Positions 44,091 through 52,340 of a stretch of 64,000 bases of DNA are shown here, in pieces. A program made the translations under genes and the position numbers. The stretch spans positions 1-64,000 of the forward strand of contig NZ_JACESB010000013.1 in NCBI RefSeq assembly GCF_013912005.1. Direction: 5' to 3'. Each line of letters starts with the position of its first letter. Within the stretch, counting starts at the first letter, position 1. Below the pieces are notes generated by a model. That model worked only from the letters and a program-made list of their open reading frames with translations. It searched no databases and had not been told where the DNA came from. This stretch comes from Brevundimonas sp. GTDB lineage: Bacteria > Pseudomonadota > Alphaproteobacteria > Caulobacterales > Caulobacteraceae.

Positions 44091-44362
44091 TGGCCCGTGG
44101 TCCGTCGACGCCCGATCCCACCCCCGCCGAAACCTCGCCCACTCCGGCCGACCACCAGCAGATGGATCGCTCCAATGATCCGGCGGTGACGAAGGCCATG
44201 GACGAGGCCGCGCCCGAGGTGGCGATGCACAGCCGGCGCCAGCGCCTGACCGGCTCCGCCACCGGGGTCGGCAGCGTCGGCTACGACGAGGCGGGGGCGT
44301 TCGACGTCGGCGCCGGCGAGGAGCCGGGCGGCGCCGAGCCCGGGTCGCGGGGCGGCGGCTAG
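44090..44362 (+). CDS. Small hydrophilic protein (90 aa), second gene of the pair
   Basis: 90 residues, low complexity at both ends (Pro/Thr at the start, Gly/Glu at the end) with a middle block NDPAVTKAMDEAAPEVAMHSRRQRL. Coupled to the preceding 48-residue protein by a TGATG overlap. No known domain. Its TAG stop shares the tetranucleotide CTAG with the stop of the convergent TspO-like gene. Confidence 0.62.
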   Translation: MARGPSTPDPTPAETSPTPADHQQMDRSNDPAVTKAMDEAAPEVAMHSRRQRLTGSATGVGSVGYDEAGAFDVGAGEEPGGAEPGSRGGG

Positions 44363-45159
44363 GTCGCCCGTTCGACGCCCCGGCGCAGGCGGAAGCTGAG
44401 GATCACCGCCCCGACCACGACCGCCACGCTGGCGGCGAGGGCGCCGTAGGCCACGGCCTCGCGGCCGCGCTCCAGTTCGGCCACGAACACGCCCAGCAGT
44501 CCCCAGGCGACGGGGAGGGGATAGGCCAGGGTGCGCAGCCGCGCCGTGACGCCGAGGCCCACGGCGGCGACGACCGCCACCGCCAGCAGCGCCCAGACCT
44601 CGGGCGAGGGGCTGGAGGGCAGGTCCCCGTTGCCGGTCAGCACGGTCAGAAGATTCACCGGCGACGCCACGGTCAGCCAGCCCGCCAGCGCCGCCAGCGG
44701 CCACGCCACCGTCCAGCGGTCCCGGTCGGCCCGGTCGAGACTGCGGATCGTCGACGCCTCCATCAGCAGGGGGACCAGCAGCGCCAGCAGCGAGCCGAAG
44801 ATCAGCACGATCGTGGCCCACTCCCAGTCGAAGGCGGAGGCCACGATCCACCAGCCGATGCCCAGCAGGGCCGCCAGCGACGGCCAGCCGAGGCGATGGA
44901 TCAGCCGGCTCTCCCCCGTCTGCGGCAGCGCCTGCCGCACGGCGTAGACCAGAAGACCGAGATAGATCAGCCCCCAGATCGAGAAGGCGTAGCCGGCCAC
45001 GCGCAGCGTCGCATCGCTGTCGGCGGCGAACTCCGCCGGCGTCTGGCCCCACTCCATGGCCATCTGGGCGTAGGCGATGACGACGGCGAACACCGCGGCC
45101 GCCAGCACGAGCAGGCGGCGGGTCATCTGGGGCGGGGTCGGACGGACTATCGAGGACAT
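44359..45159 (-). CDS. TspO/MBR-like multi-pass membrane protein
   Basis: 266 residues with about seven to eight hydrophobic segments. The block YAFSIWGLIYLGLLVYAV near 57-74 and WATIVLIFGSLL resemble the Trp-rich sensory protein (TspO)-like family annotated in many alphaproteobacteria, though at twice the length of classical TspO. Further segments are WPSLAALLGIGWWIVASAF, VAWPLAALAGWLTVASPVNLL and VWALLAVAVVAAVGLGV. Ligand and role unknown. It is divergent from the stress-type gene at 45270. Confidence 0.72.
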   Translation of the reverse strand: MSSIVRPTPPQMTRRLLVLAAAVFAVVIAYAQMAMEWGQTPAEFAADSDATLRVAGYAFSIWGLIYLGLLVYAVRQALPQTGESRLIHRLGWPSLAALLGIGWWIVASAFDWEWATIVLIFGSLLALLVPLLMEASTIRSLDRADRDRWTVAWPLAALAGWLTVASPVNLLTVLTGNGDLPSSPSPEVWALLAVAVVAAVGLGVTARLRTLAYPLPVAWGLLGVFVAELERGREAVAYGALAASVAVVVGAVILSFRLRRGVERAT

Positions 45160-45217
45160 GGAGAGCTCCGGCGCAGGTCGTCTGCTCTACGTCCGGCGGA
45201 CCGGTTCGGTTCACCCC

Positions 45218-45242
45218 GGAACCGCCGGGCCGCCGACCGGTT
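45218..45242 (+). promoter_or_regulatory. EcfG/SigT-type general-stress promoter (second copy)
   Basis: GGAAC (45218-45222), 16 bases, then GGTT (45239-45242), again one mismatch from GGAAC-N16-CGTT. The distance to the ATG (27 bases) and the AAGGGAGA ribosome-binding site are the same as in the copy at 43892. Confidence 0.45.
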
Positions 45243-45269
45243 CATCCGGTTCACGCAAGGGAGACCGGC

Positions 45270-45527
45270 ATGGCCGACAATGAAAACACCGCGGCGGACG
45301 AAGGCCGCACCTTCGAAACCAGGACCGTCCGCGCCGATCGCGCCCGCGAGCAGGGCCTCGGCTTCGGGGCGCGCGAACTGCAGGCCCAGCGGGATCCGGG
45401 CGGCGTGCGGACCCCCGACGTGGAGCCCGGCGCGGAGGAAGAAGGCGCTGACGTCCTCGACGAGTCGCTGGGCGTGCAGGGGGCCCGGGAAGACACGCAG
45501 GTCACCCCGCCCCGCCAGGCCGGCTGA
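45270..45527 (+). CDS. Small acidic protein (85 aa), likely stress-induced
   Basis: 85 residues, Glu/Asp/Arg-rich and without hydrophobic segments, so likely disordered: MADNENTAADEGRTFETRT, then ADRAREQGLGFGARELQAQ, then VTPPRQAG at the end. AAGGGAGA lies at good spacing before the ATG. No family recognised. It resembles the protein at 43944 in composition and promoter, but I see no sequence identity. Confidence 0.65.
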   Translation: MADNENTAADEGRTFETRTVRADRAREQGLGFGARELQAQRDPGGVRTPDVEPGAEEEGADVLDESLGVQGAREDTQVTPPRQAG

Positions 45528-45572
45528 TCGAAAGCTCTTGACGGACGGCGCTCGGCGACCTCCGATCTCCGG

Positions 45573-46616
45573 ATGGAGGCGATCGGAAGTCAGGACGAGC
45601 CGGCCCACCGTCGGCGGCTCGCCGAGGCGGATCGACGGCTGGCGGTCGATCCCCGGGACATCGGCGCCCTGATCGTCAAGGGCGACGCCCTGACCGCCCT
45701 GGGGGACCCCCGCGCCGGCGCGCGCTTCTACAGCGTCGCCCTGAGGGCCGCCGGCGACGGCCGCGCCCTGAGCCCGGCCCTGGCGGCGGAACTGCGCCGG
45801 GCGCAGGCGGCCGCGGGCGAGCAGGCGCGGCGCTTCGAGGCTCATCTCGAGACCAGCCTCGGGGCGGCGGGATTCGACCCCGCGCGCTCCAGCGAGCGTT
45901 TCGCCCAGTCGCTGGATCTGCTGACCGGGCGGAAGCGCCTCTACCTGTCGCAGCCGTTGTTCTACCTGTTCCCGGGTCTGCCGCAGATCCAGTTCCAGCC
46001 GCGCGAGACCCTGCCGTGGCTGGAGACGGTGGAGGCGGCCGCCGACGACATCCGGGCCGAGCTGGAGGCCCTTCTCGCGGAGCCGGAGCTGTTCCGCCCC
46101 TACGTCGAGCGCCGCGCCGACCGGCCGAACACCGACACGGCGGGCATGGTCGAGAATCCGGACTGGAGCGCCCTCTATCTGTGGAAGGACGGGGTCGAAC
46201 AGGCCGGGGTCGCCCGCCGCTGTCCGCGCACGCTCGCGGCCCTCGCCGACGCGCCGCTGTGCCGGGTGCCCGGCCGCACGCCCTCGATCCTCTTCTCCCG
46301 GCTGAAGCCGGGCGCGCGCATCCCGCCGCACCACGGGCTGATCAACACCCGCCTGATCTGCCACCTGCCGCTGATCGTGCCGCCGGGAAACCGCTTCCGC
46401 GTCGGCAACGAGGTCCGCGAGTGGAAGGAAGGGGTCGCCTGGGCCTTCGACGACACGGTGGAGCACGAGGCGCGTAACGACGGGGCGGCGGACCGCACCA
46501 TCCTCATTTTCGACGTGTGGAAGCCGGAGATGACCGGCGAGGAGCGCGAGCTGGTCTCGTCGATGTTCCAGGCCATCGACAGCTACGGCGGCGGCCCGGC
46601 GAGCTGGGGCGTCTGA
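45573..46616 (+). CDS. Aspartyl/asparaginyl beta-hydroxylase family dioxygenase
   Basis: 347 residues. The N-terminal half is helical and TPR-like (LAVDPRDIGALIVKGDALTALGDPRAGARFYSVAL). The C-terminal half is the Fe(II)/2-oxoglutarate AspH domain: PGLPQIQFQPRETLPWLETVE, WSALYLWKDG, ILFSRLKPGARIPPHHGLINTRLICHLPL with the first iron histidine, and AFDDTVEHEARND for the second, with an Arg after. Bacterial relatives modify peptides or lipids (LpxO type) or proteins; the TPR half suggests a protein partner. No transmembrane segment, so not LpxO-like. Confidence 0.87.
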   Translation: MEAIGSQDEPAHRRRLAEADRRLAVDPRDIGALIVKGDALTALGDPRAGARFYSVALRAAGDGRALSPALAAELRRAQAAAGEQARRFEAHLETSLGAAGFDPARSSERFAQSLDLLTGRKRLYLSQPLFYLFPGLPQIQFQPRETLPWLETVEAAADDIRAELEALLAEPELFRPYVERRADRPNTDTAGMVENPDWSALYLWKDGVEQAGVARRCPRTLAALADAPLCRVPGRTPSILFSRLKPGARIPPHHGLINTRLICHLPLIVPPGNRFRVGNEVREWKEGVAWAFDDTVEHEARNDGAADRTILIFDVWKPEMTGEERELVSSMFQAIDSYGGGPASWGV

Positions 46617-46632
46617 CGGGGCCGTCGTTCGC

Positions 46633-47295
46633 CTAGGCCGCCGCGAACACGCTCCGGAACAGGGTCGCGCCGTCGGCCGAGCCCAGTTCGGCTTCGAACG
46701 CCCGGTCCGGGTGGGGCATCATGCCCAGCACATTGCCGCGGGCGTTCTGCAGGCCGGCGATGTCGGCCACCGAACCGTTCGGATTGTCGACGTAGCGGAA
46801 CACCACCTGGCCCTCGCCCTCGATCCGGGCGAGGGTCTCGGCGTCGCAGAAGTAGTTCCCGTCGCCGTTGCCCTGGGTCATGACGACCTCGCGCTGGCCC
46901 TGGTAGCCGGAGGTGAAGCGGGTCTGGCCGTTGGCCACCTCGAGGGTGATCGGCTTGCACACGTACTTCAGCCCCGCGTTGCGCAGCAGGGCGCCCGGCA
47001 GCATCCCGGCCTCGCACAGGATCTGGAAGCCGTTGCAGATGCCGACCACGGCCACCCCGTCGTCGGCCGCCTTCTTCACCGCCTGCATCACCGGCGACAG
47101 CGCCGCCATGGCCCCGCAGCGCAGGTAGTCGCCGTACGAGAAGCCGCCCGGCAGGACGATCAGGTCCAGCCCCTTCGGCAGTTCGGTCTCCTGGTGCCAG
47201 ACCATCTGGACCGCTTCGCCGGTCGAACGCTCCACCGCGACCTTGCAGTCGCGATCGCAGTTGGACCCGGGGAAGACGATGACGGCGGCGCTCAT
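46633..47295 (-). CDS. purQ: Phosphoribosylformylglycinamidine synthase subunit PurQ
   Basis: Glutaminase that supplies ammonia to PurL. 220 residues. Class I amidotransferase: [13 protein letters not shown] at the start, [20 protein letters not shown], nucleophile Cys87 in [10 protein letters not shown], and the His/Glu pair in [12 protein letters not shown] (about 194-200). The PGSNCDRD N-terminus is typical of PurQ. The purS-purC pair lies 760 bp upstream, separated by a PEBP gene and a tiny membrane protein. Confidence 0.96.
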   Translation of the reverse strand: MSAAVIVFPGSNCDRDCKVAVERSTGEAVQMVWHQETELPKGLDLIVLPGGFSYGDYLRCGAMAALSPVMQAVKKAADDGVAVVGICNGFQILCEAGMLPGALLRNAGLKYVCKPITLEVANGQTRFTSGYQGQREVVMTQGNGDGNYFCDAETLARIEGEGQVVFRYVDNPNGSVADIAGLQNARGNVLGMMPHPDRAFEAELGSADGATLFRSVFAAA

Positions 47296-47395
47296 GGCGC
47301 GGGCGTTTAGCAGGCTTCGCCCGCGATGTCAGTGGGCCGGTTCGACCGGGTTCAGACGCCCGTGATGCGATCCGGCTGTTCGCCGCGCCGGGGAC

Positions 47396-47860
47396 TCATC
47401 CCCTGTTCTCGTAGGTCGCGGTGATCGACGCCTTCGCCAGGGTGTGGAAGTGCAGGTTGAACCCGAACACCGCGCCCGAATCGCCTGGCGTCACATCCAG
47501 CTTCGGCACGTCCACGGCGAAGACGGTGAAGACGTAGCGGTGCGGCCCGTGGCCCGCCGGCGGGGCGGCCCCGCCGAAGCCCGGCTCCCCGTAGTCGGTG
47601 CGGCCCTCGACCGCCCCCGCGGGAACCGGCCCGCCCGTGGGCAGCTCGGTCACCCCGGCCGGAATGTTGGCCACGGTCCAGTGCCAGAAGCCGGAACCCG
47701 TCGGCGCGTCCGGATCATAGCAGGTGACGGCGAAGCTCCTCGTCCCCTCCGGCGCGCCCGACCACATCAGGTGCGGCGAGGTATTGCCCTTCGCCTTGAC
47801 CTGCGCGTCCGGCAGCACGCCGCCGTCGACGATGTCGTTGGAGCTGAGGGTGAAGGTCAT
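47396..47860 (-). CDS. YbhB/YbcL family PEBP-like protein
   Basis: 154 residues: MTFTLSSNDIVDGGVLPDAQV, SPHLMWSGAPEGTRSFAVTCYDPDAPTGSGFWHWTVANIPAGVTELP and HGPHRYVFTVFAVD. DPDAP and GPHRY are the phosphatidylethanolamine-binding-protein motifs, as in the Raf-kinase-inhibitor-like YbhB/YbcL proteins. Cytoplasmic, no signal peptide. Function unknown in bacteria. It interrupts the purine cluster between purS and purQ. Confidence 0.92.
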   Translation of the reverse strand: MTFTLSSNDIVDGGVLPDAQVKAKGNTSPHLMWSGAPEGTRSFAVTCYDPDAPTGSGFWHWTVANIPAGVTELPTGGPVPAGAVEGRTDYGEPGFGGAAPPAGHGPHRYVFTVFAVDVPKLDVTPGDSGAVFGFNLHFHTLAKASITATYENRG

Positions 47861-47922
47861 GGCGCGTCCTCCGCTGTTTTCGGCGCAGCAACCCTAACGC
47901 AACAGCGGTCCGGAAGTCCCGC

Positions 47923-48054
47923 TCAGTGCGCCGCGCCCACGGCTTCCGGGGTGAACGCCCGGTCGTCCATCAGCCCGCCGGCCAGGGCGGCGGCGAACAC
48001 CACGCAGGCGGCGGCGATGAACAGGGCGACGGTCAGCTTGACCAGCCGCCGCAC
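47923..48054 (-). CDS. Tiny single-span membrane protein coupled to purS
   Basis: 43 residues: VRRLVKLTVALFIAAACVVF, then AAALAGGLMDD and a polar end. GTG begins one base after the purS stop, and the purS end supplies a GAGG ribosome-binding site. It has one clear membrane helix with a positive N-terminus. No family recognised. Such small ORFs can be chance in GC-rich DNA, but hydrophobic pattern, coupling and the stop argue for a gene. Confidence 0.5.
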   Translation of the reverse strand: MRRLVKLTVALFIAAACVVFAAALAGGLMDDRAFTPEAVGAAH

Positions 48055-48055
48055 C

Positions 48056-48289
48056 TCACGCCGCCTCGATCCGGTAGGACTCGATCACCGTGTTGGCGAG
48101 CAGGGTCTCGCACATCTTCTTCGCCTCGCCGGCCGGGTCCTCGCCGTCGAAGTCGAACTCGATCAGCTTGCCGACGCGGACGTCCTTCACGCCCGCCCAG
48201 CCGAGGCCGTTCAGCGCGCCCTCGACGGCCTTGCCCTGCACGTCGAGCACGCCGGGCTTCAGGAACACGTGCACCTTCACCTTGGCCAT
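48056..48289 (-). CDS. purS: Phosphoribosylformylglycinamidine synthase subunit PurS
   Basis: 77 residues: [50 protein letters not shown] and CETLLANTVIESYRIE. This is the standard small subunit that bridges PurQ and PurL and helps the channel for ammonia. The ATG overlaps the purC stop by one base (TGATG). A much longer open frame runs through this and purC, but only the PurS part has homology. Confidence 0.95.
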   Translation of the reverse strand: MAKVKVHVFLKPGVLDVQGKAVEGALNGLGWAGVKDVRVGKLIEFDFDGEDPAGEAKKMCETLLANTVIESYRIEAA

Positions 48290-49047
48290 CAGTGCAGTCC
48301 TCCCTGGATCACGGTCGGCATCCCCTTCATGATTCCGAGGCGGCGGGCCACCTCGGTGTAGCTCTCGATGACATTGCCGAGGTCGCGACGGAAGCGGTCC
48401 TTGTCCAGCTTCTCGCCGGTCGCCGTGTCCCAGAGGCGGCAGCTGTCGGGGCTGATCTCGTCGGCCAGGATCACCCGGCTGAAGTCGTTCTCCCAGATGC
48501 GGCCGAACTCGATCTTGAAGTCGACCAGGGTGATGCCGACGCCGGCGAAAAGGCCGGACAGGTAGTCGTTCACCCGCACCGTCATGGCCAGGATGTCGTC
48601 CAGCTCCTGGGTGCTCGCCCAGTTGAAGGCCGTGATGTGCTCCTCGGTGACCATCGGGTCGTTGAGCTCGTCCTTCTTGTAGTAGAATTCGATGATCGAG
48701 CGGGGCAGGGGCGTGCCCTCTTCGATGCCCAGCCGCTGGCTCATCGAGCCGGCCACGATGTTGCGGCACACCACCTCCAGCGGGATGATCTCGCATTCGC
48801 GGATCAGCTGCTCGCGCAGGCTCAGGCGCTTGATGAAGTGGTTGGTCACGCCGATGCCGTTCAGGCGCGACATGATGAATTCGCTGATCTGGTTGTTGAT
48901 CACGCCCTTGCCCTCGAGGGTCGCCTTCTTCTGGGCGTTGAAGGCGGTGGCGTCGTCCTTGAAGTACTGGATGAGGGTGCCCGGCTCGGGGCCCTCGTAC
49001 AGGATCTTGGCCTTGCCCTCGTAGAGCTTCTTGCGCTTGACGTTCAT
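48289..49047 (-). CDS. purC: Phosphoribosylaminoimidazole-succinocarboxamide synthase
   Basis: SAICAR synthetase, joining aspartate to CAIR with ATP. 252 residues. [14 protein letters not shown] (about 6-19), [46 protein letters not shown], and the C-terminal [14 protein letters not shown] are diagnostic. ATG 49047 starts the family's core; the upstream in-frame extension is Pro/Arg-rich shadow. It is the first gene of the purC-purS-small ORF operon, divergent from the DUF1476 gene. Confidence 0.96.
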   Translation of the reverse strand: MNVKRKKLYEGKAKILYEGPEPGTLIQYFKDDATAFNAQKKATLEGKGVINNQISEFIMSRLNGIGVTNHFIKRLSLREQLIRECEIIPLEVVCRNIVAGSMSQRLGIEEGTPLPRSIIEFYYKKDELNDPMVTEEHITAFNWASTQELDDILAMTVRVNDYLSGLFAGVGITLVDFKIEFGRIWENDFSRVILADEISPDSCRLWDTATGEKLDKDRFRRDLGNVIESYTEVARRLGIMKGMPTVIQGGLH

Positions 49048-49240
49048 GCGTTCCGGTCCGGCGGGGCCGCGCCGGAAACGAAAATCGCGCGGCCGGCGCG
49101 GGGTCCGGGCGGCGCGATCCTGAATCGGCGGGCGGGAGAAATGGTCGCGCCATCCCTTAGCGGAACCGGGTTCCGGACACAAACCGGGGCGCCGCCGACC
49201 CGCCGCCGGGGACATGCCGCCGCAACCCCGCCGGTTCCGA

Positions 49241-49268
49241 TTGCGTTCGGCTCCGGGGGGGCTATAGA
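49241..49268 (+). promoter_or_regulatory. Promoter of the ATP synthase inhibitor gene
   Basis: TTGCGT (49241-49246), 16 bases, TATAGA (49263-49268) within GCTATAGAGC, a near-perfect fit to the Caulobacter -10 (GCTANAWC). Start of transcription about 49275, leaving a 45-base leader before the ATG. Confidence 0.5.
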
Positions 49269-49319
49269 GCACCCCGATGCGGCCACGATTCCGGCCGCCT
49301 ATCGGAGCCTGCGCACCCC

Positions 49320-49643
49320 ATGACCACCTTCGACGATCGGGAAAAGGGCTTCGAGTCCAAGTACGCCCTCGATCAGGAACAGGAATTCAAGGCGGTCGCC
49401 CGGCGCAACAAGCTGCTGGGCCTCTGGGCCGCCCAGAAGATGGGTCTCTCGGCCGAAAGCGCCGACCAGTACGCCTCGGCCGTGGTCCGCGCCGATTTCG
49501 AACAGCCGGGCGAGGAAGACGTCTACCGCAAGATCGCCCAGGATCTGGAGGGCGCCGGCCTGACCGTCTCGGAAGGCGAGATCCGCCGCAAGATGGACGA
49601 GCTGTCCTCCGTCGCCCGCGAGCAGATCCGCTCCGGCGAATAG
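49320..49643 (+). CDS. ATP synthase zeta-type inhibitor (DUF1476)
   Basis: 107 residues, entirely helical and charged: [69 protein letters not shown] and [19 protein letters not shown]1476 is the alphaproteobacterial F1-ATPase zeta subunit (first known in Paracoccus), which blocks ATP hydrolysis by inserting its N-terminal helix into F1. [13 protein letters not shown] is the inhibitory start. The family is restricted to alphaproteobacteria. It ends in a good terminator. Confidence 0.92.
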   Translation: MTTFDDREKGFESKYALDQEQEFKAVARRNKLLGLWAAQKMGLSAESADQYASAVVRADFEQPGEEDVYRKIAQDLEGAGLTVSEGEIRRKMDELSSVAREQIRSGE

Positions 49644-49670
49644 CCCCCGGCGGCTTCGTTCCGACAGCAG

Positions 49671-49696
49671 AAAGGCCGCCCTTCCGGGCGGCCTTT
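49671..49696. terminator. Rho-independent terminator, bidirectional
   Basis: AAAGGCCGCCC pairs with GGGCGGCCTTT over 11 bp with a TTCC loop. T-rich on the plus strand (CCTTTCGCATTT) and A-rich on the other, so it can stop both the DUF1476 transcript and the convergent fasciclin gene. It is the clearest terminator in the window. Confidence 0.85.
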
Positions 49697-49718
49697 CGCA
49701 TTTCGGGGAGCGGGGCGA

Positions 49719-50312
49719 TCAGTTCGGCATCACCACCGTGTCGATGGCGTGGATCACGCCGTTCGAGGCGGCGACGTCGGCCTGCACCACGCGGGCCATG
49801 CCGCCGGTCTCGTCGGTCAGGGTGACCGAACCGTCGGCGCCGGCGCGGGCGGTCAGCGTCCCGCCTTCCACCGTGGTCAGGGTCGCGCTGCCGCCGCCGT
49901 CGCGGATCTGCTGCGTCAGCGTCGCCGCGTCCACCCGGCCGGGGACCACGTGATAGGTCAGGATCTTCGTCAGGTCCGCCTTGCCGGCCGGCGCCATCAG
50001 GGCTTCCCGGGTGGCCGCCGGCACCTTGCCGAAGGCGGCGTCGGTCGGGGCGAAGACGGTGAAGGGGCCGGCGCCGTTCAGGGTTTCGACCAGTCCGGCC
50101 GCCTGCACGGCCGCGACCAGGGTCGAGAAGTCGCCGGCGCCCTGGGCCACGGCGACGATCGTGCCCTGGGCCTGGGCCGGCGCCGGCGCGGCGGCCTCGG
50201 TCGGCACGGCGTCGGCCGGCGCGGCGGTTTCCTCGGCGTTGCTGCAGGCGGCGGTGAGAACGACCGAGGCGAGGGCGCCGGCGGCGATCACGAGCGAATT
50301 GCGGGTCTTCAT
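49719..50312 (-). CDS. Fasciclin-domain lipoprotein
   Basis: 197 residues. Lipoprotein signal with lipobox TAAC (Cys23) and a Pro/Ala linker to about residue 50. One fasciclin (FAS1) domain follows: [61 protein letters not shown], and [13 protein letters not shown] at the end. FAS1 proteins act in surface adhesion or, in bacteria, are of unknown role. All core motifs ([20 protein letters not shown]) are intact. Confidence 0.93.
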   Translation of the reverse strand: MKTRNSLVIAAGALASVVLTAACSNAEETAAPADAVPTEAAAPAPAQAQGTIVAVAQGAGDFSTLVAAVQAAGLVETLNGAGPFTVFAPTDAAFGKVPAATREALMAPAGKADLTKILTYHVVPGRVDAATLTQQIRDGGGSATLTTVEGGTLTARAGADGSVTLTDETGGMARVVQADVAASNGVIHAIDTVVMPN

Positions 50313-50420
50313 GGGGGGATTCCTTCCTGGCGACGCCTTGCGTCGGCGTCCTGAAGCGTACGGACCCTGGGTCGGACCGGATCGCCCCCTGCGGCGTCTC
50401 GCCGCGAAAGCGTCGCCGTA

Positions 50421-50912
50421 TCAGCCGAGGAACGGCCGCAGCGCGCTCCACGCCCGGGCCTTGGCCTCGAAGCTCCGCGCGGCGTGGGCCGGGCTCGACG
50501 ACGGCAGGTCGATCAGCGCCAGACCCTCGAGTCCCGCCAGCGAGCGCCGCCCGATGCGCGCCGCCGTCGCGCCGTTGAAGGCGACGGCCTTCAGTCGGGG
50601 CAGGCCGCCGGCCAGGGCGGGCAGGTCCGCCGCCTCCGCTTCGCGGATCGCCTGGTCGAGGCTCCCCGGCCGCCGGGCGCGGACGATCACGTCCCAGAGG
50701 CCGATCCCCGCCGTCTGCAGCGCCGCCAGTCGTTCCGGATAGGGCAGGGCGGCCAGATCGCGCCCGATCACCGCCCCGGCCAGGCGCCAGAAGGCGTTGC
50801 GGGGGTGGCCGTAGTACTGGCCCGCCGCCAGCGAGGCGTCGCCCGGCAGGCTGCCGAGGATCAGCAGCCGCGTGTCGGCGTCCACGACCGGCGGGAAACC
50901 GGTCTTCAGCAT
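50421..50912 (-). CDS. Hypoxanthine/deoxyinosine DNA glycosylase (UDG superfamily)
   Basis: 163 residues: LLILGSLPGDASLAAGQYYGHPRNAFWRLAG, then AALQTAGIGLWDVIVRARRPGSLDQAI, and a C-terminal LIDLPSSSPAHAA. The GSLPG...YYGHPRNAFW block is the signature of family 6 hypoxanthine-DNA glycosylases, which remove deaminated adenine. The catalytic Asn/Asp region is within GHPRNAFW. Its start codon directly abuts the purB stop with no spacer, so it is co-translated with a purine gene, an intriguing pairing. Confidence 0.85.
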   Translation of the reverse strand: MLKTGFPPVVDADTRLLILGSLPGDASLAAGQYYGHPRNAFWRLAGAVIGRDLAALPYPERLAALQTAGIGLWDVIVRARRPGSLDQAIREAEAADLPALAGGLPRLKAVAFNGATAARIGRRSLAGLEGLALIDLPSSSPAHAARSFEAKARAWSALRPFLG

Positions 50913-52211
50913 TCAGTCGCCGAACACGCGCGCGAACACCGTGTCCACGTGCTTGGTGTGGTAGCCGAGGTCGAACAGGGCCTCCAGCTCGTCGTCCGGC
51001 AGGATCACCCGCGCGTCGGCCTTGAGGAAGTCGAGGAACCGGCCCTCGCCGCGCCACACCTTCATCGCGTTCTCCTGCACGGCCGCATAGGCGTCCTCGC
51101 GCGACATCCCGGCCTGGGTCAGGGCCAGCATGACCCGCTGCGAGAACACCAGACCGCCGAGCCGGTCGAGGTTCTTCCGCATGTTCTCCGGATAGACGTT
51201 CAGCCGCTCGATCACCCCCGCCAGCCGGTGCAGGGCGAAGTCGAGGTGGATCGAGGCGTCGGGGCCGATGCCGCGCTCCACCGAGGAGTGGCTGATGTCC
51301 CGCTCGTGCCAGAGGGCGACGTTCTCCATCGCCGGGACCACCGCCGACCGCACCAGCCGGGCCAGGCCGGTCAGGTTCTCGGTCAGAATCGGGTTGCGCT
51401 TGTGCGGCATGGCCGACGAGCCCTTCTGGCCCTTGTCGAAGAATTCCTCGGCCTCCAGCACCTCGGTGCGCTGCAGGTGACGGATCTCCACCGCCAGCCG
51501 CTCCACCGACGAGGCCACCACGCCCAGCGCCGCGAACCAGGCCGCGTGGCGGTCGCGCGGGATCACTTGGGTCGAGACCGGCTCGACCTGCAGGCCCATC
51601 TTCTCCGCCACATAGGCCTCCACCGCCGGATCGACGTTGGCGAAGGTGCCGACGGCGCCCGAGATGGCGCAGGTGGCGATTTCCTCCCGGGCGGCCAGCA
51701 GGCGCCGGCGGGCGCGCTGGAATTCGGCGTGGTAGCCCGCCAGCTTGAGGCCGAAGGTGACCGGCTCCGCATGGATGCCGTGGCTGCGCCCGACGCACGG
51801 GGTGAGCCGATGCTCCTTCGCCCGCGTCTCCAGCGCCGCCAGCACACGCTCCACCCCCGCCAGCAGCAGGTCGGTGGAGCGCGCCAGCTGCACCGCGAAA
51901 CAGGTGTCCAGCACGTCGGACGAGGTCATGCCCTGGTGCAGGAAGCGCGCCTCGTCGCCGACGATCTCGGCCACATGGGTCAGGAAGGCGATGACGTCGT
52001 GCTTGGTCGTCCGCTCGATCTCGTCGATCCGGTCGGCGTCGAACACCGCGCCTTCGCCCTTGGCCCAGATCGCTTCGGCCGCCGCCTTCGGGATCACGCC
52101 CAGCTCGGCCATCTTCGTGGCGGCGTGGGCCTCGATCTCGAACCAGATCCGGTACTTGGTCTCCTGGGACCAGATGGCGACGGCTTCGGGACGGGAATAG
52201 CGCGTGATCAT
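50913..52211 (-). CDS. purB: Adenylosuccinate lyase
   Basis: Two reactions of purine synthesis: SAICAR to AICAR, and adenylosuccinate to AMP. 432 residues, normal length. N-terminal YSRPEAVAIWSQETKYRIWFEIEAHA, TTKHDVIAFLTHV, MTSSDVLDT, GRSHGIHAEPVTFGLKLAGYHAE, and the signature GSSAMPHKRNPILTENL with the catalytic serine loop. All intact. Followed without a gap by the DNA glycosylase. Confidence 0.96.
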   Translation of the reverse strand: MITRYSRPEAVAIWSQETKYRIWFEIEAHAATKMAELGVIPKAAAEAIWAKGEGAVFDADRIDEIERTTKHDVIAFLTHVAEIVGDEARFLHQGMTSSDVLDTCFAVQLARSTDLLLAGVERVLAALETRAKEHRLTPCVGRSHGIHAEPVTFGLKLAGYHAEFQRARRRLLAAREEIATCAISGAVGTFANVDPAVEAYVAEKMGLQVEPVSTQVIPRDRHAAWFAALGVVASSVERLAVEIRHLQRTEVLEAEEFFDKGQKGSSAMPHKRNPILTENLTGLARLVRSAVVPAMENVALWHERDISHSSVERGIGPDASIHLDFALHRLAGVIERLNVYPENMRKNLDRLGGLVFSQRVMLALTQAGMSREDAYAAVQENAMKVWRGEGRFLDFLKADARVILPDDELEALFDLGYHTKHVDTVFARVFGD

Positions 52212-52340
52212 GGGCGCGGGGTGTCGGTCCCGAGCCCCGACGAGTCAAGCGCCGCTTGTGACGGCGGCGACGGAACTCGGGCTCGGCCGGATGGCGGCGC
52301 GCCCGGCGTGGGCGTATGCCTCGCCGCAACGGAGGGACTC

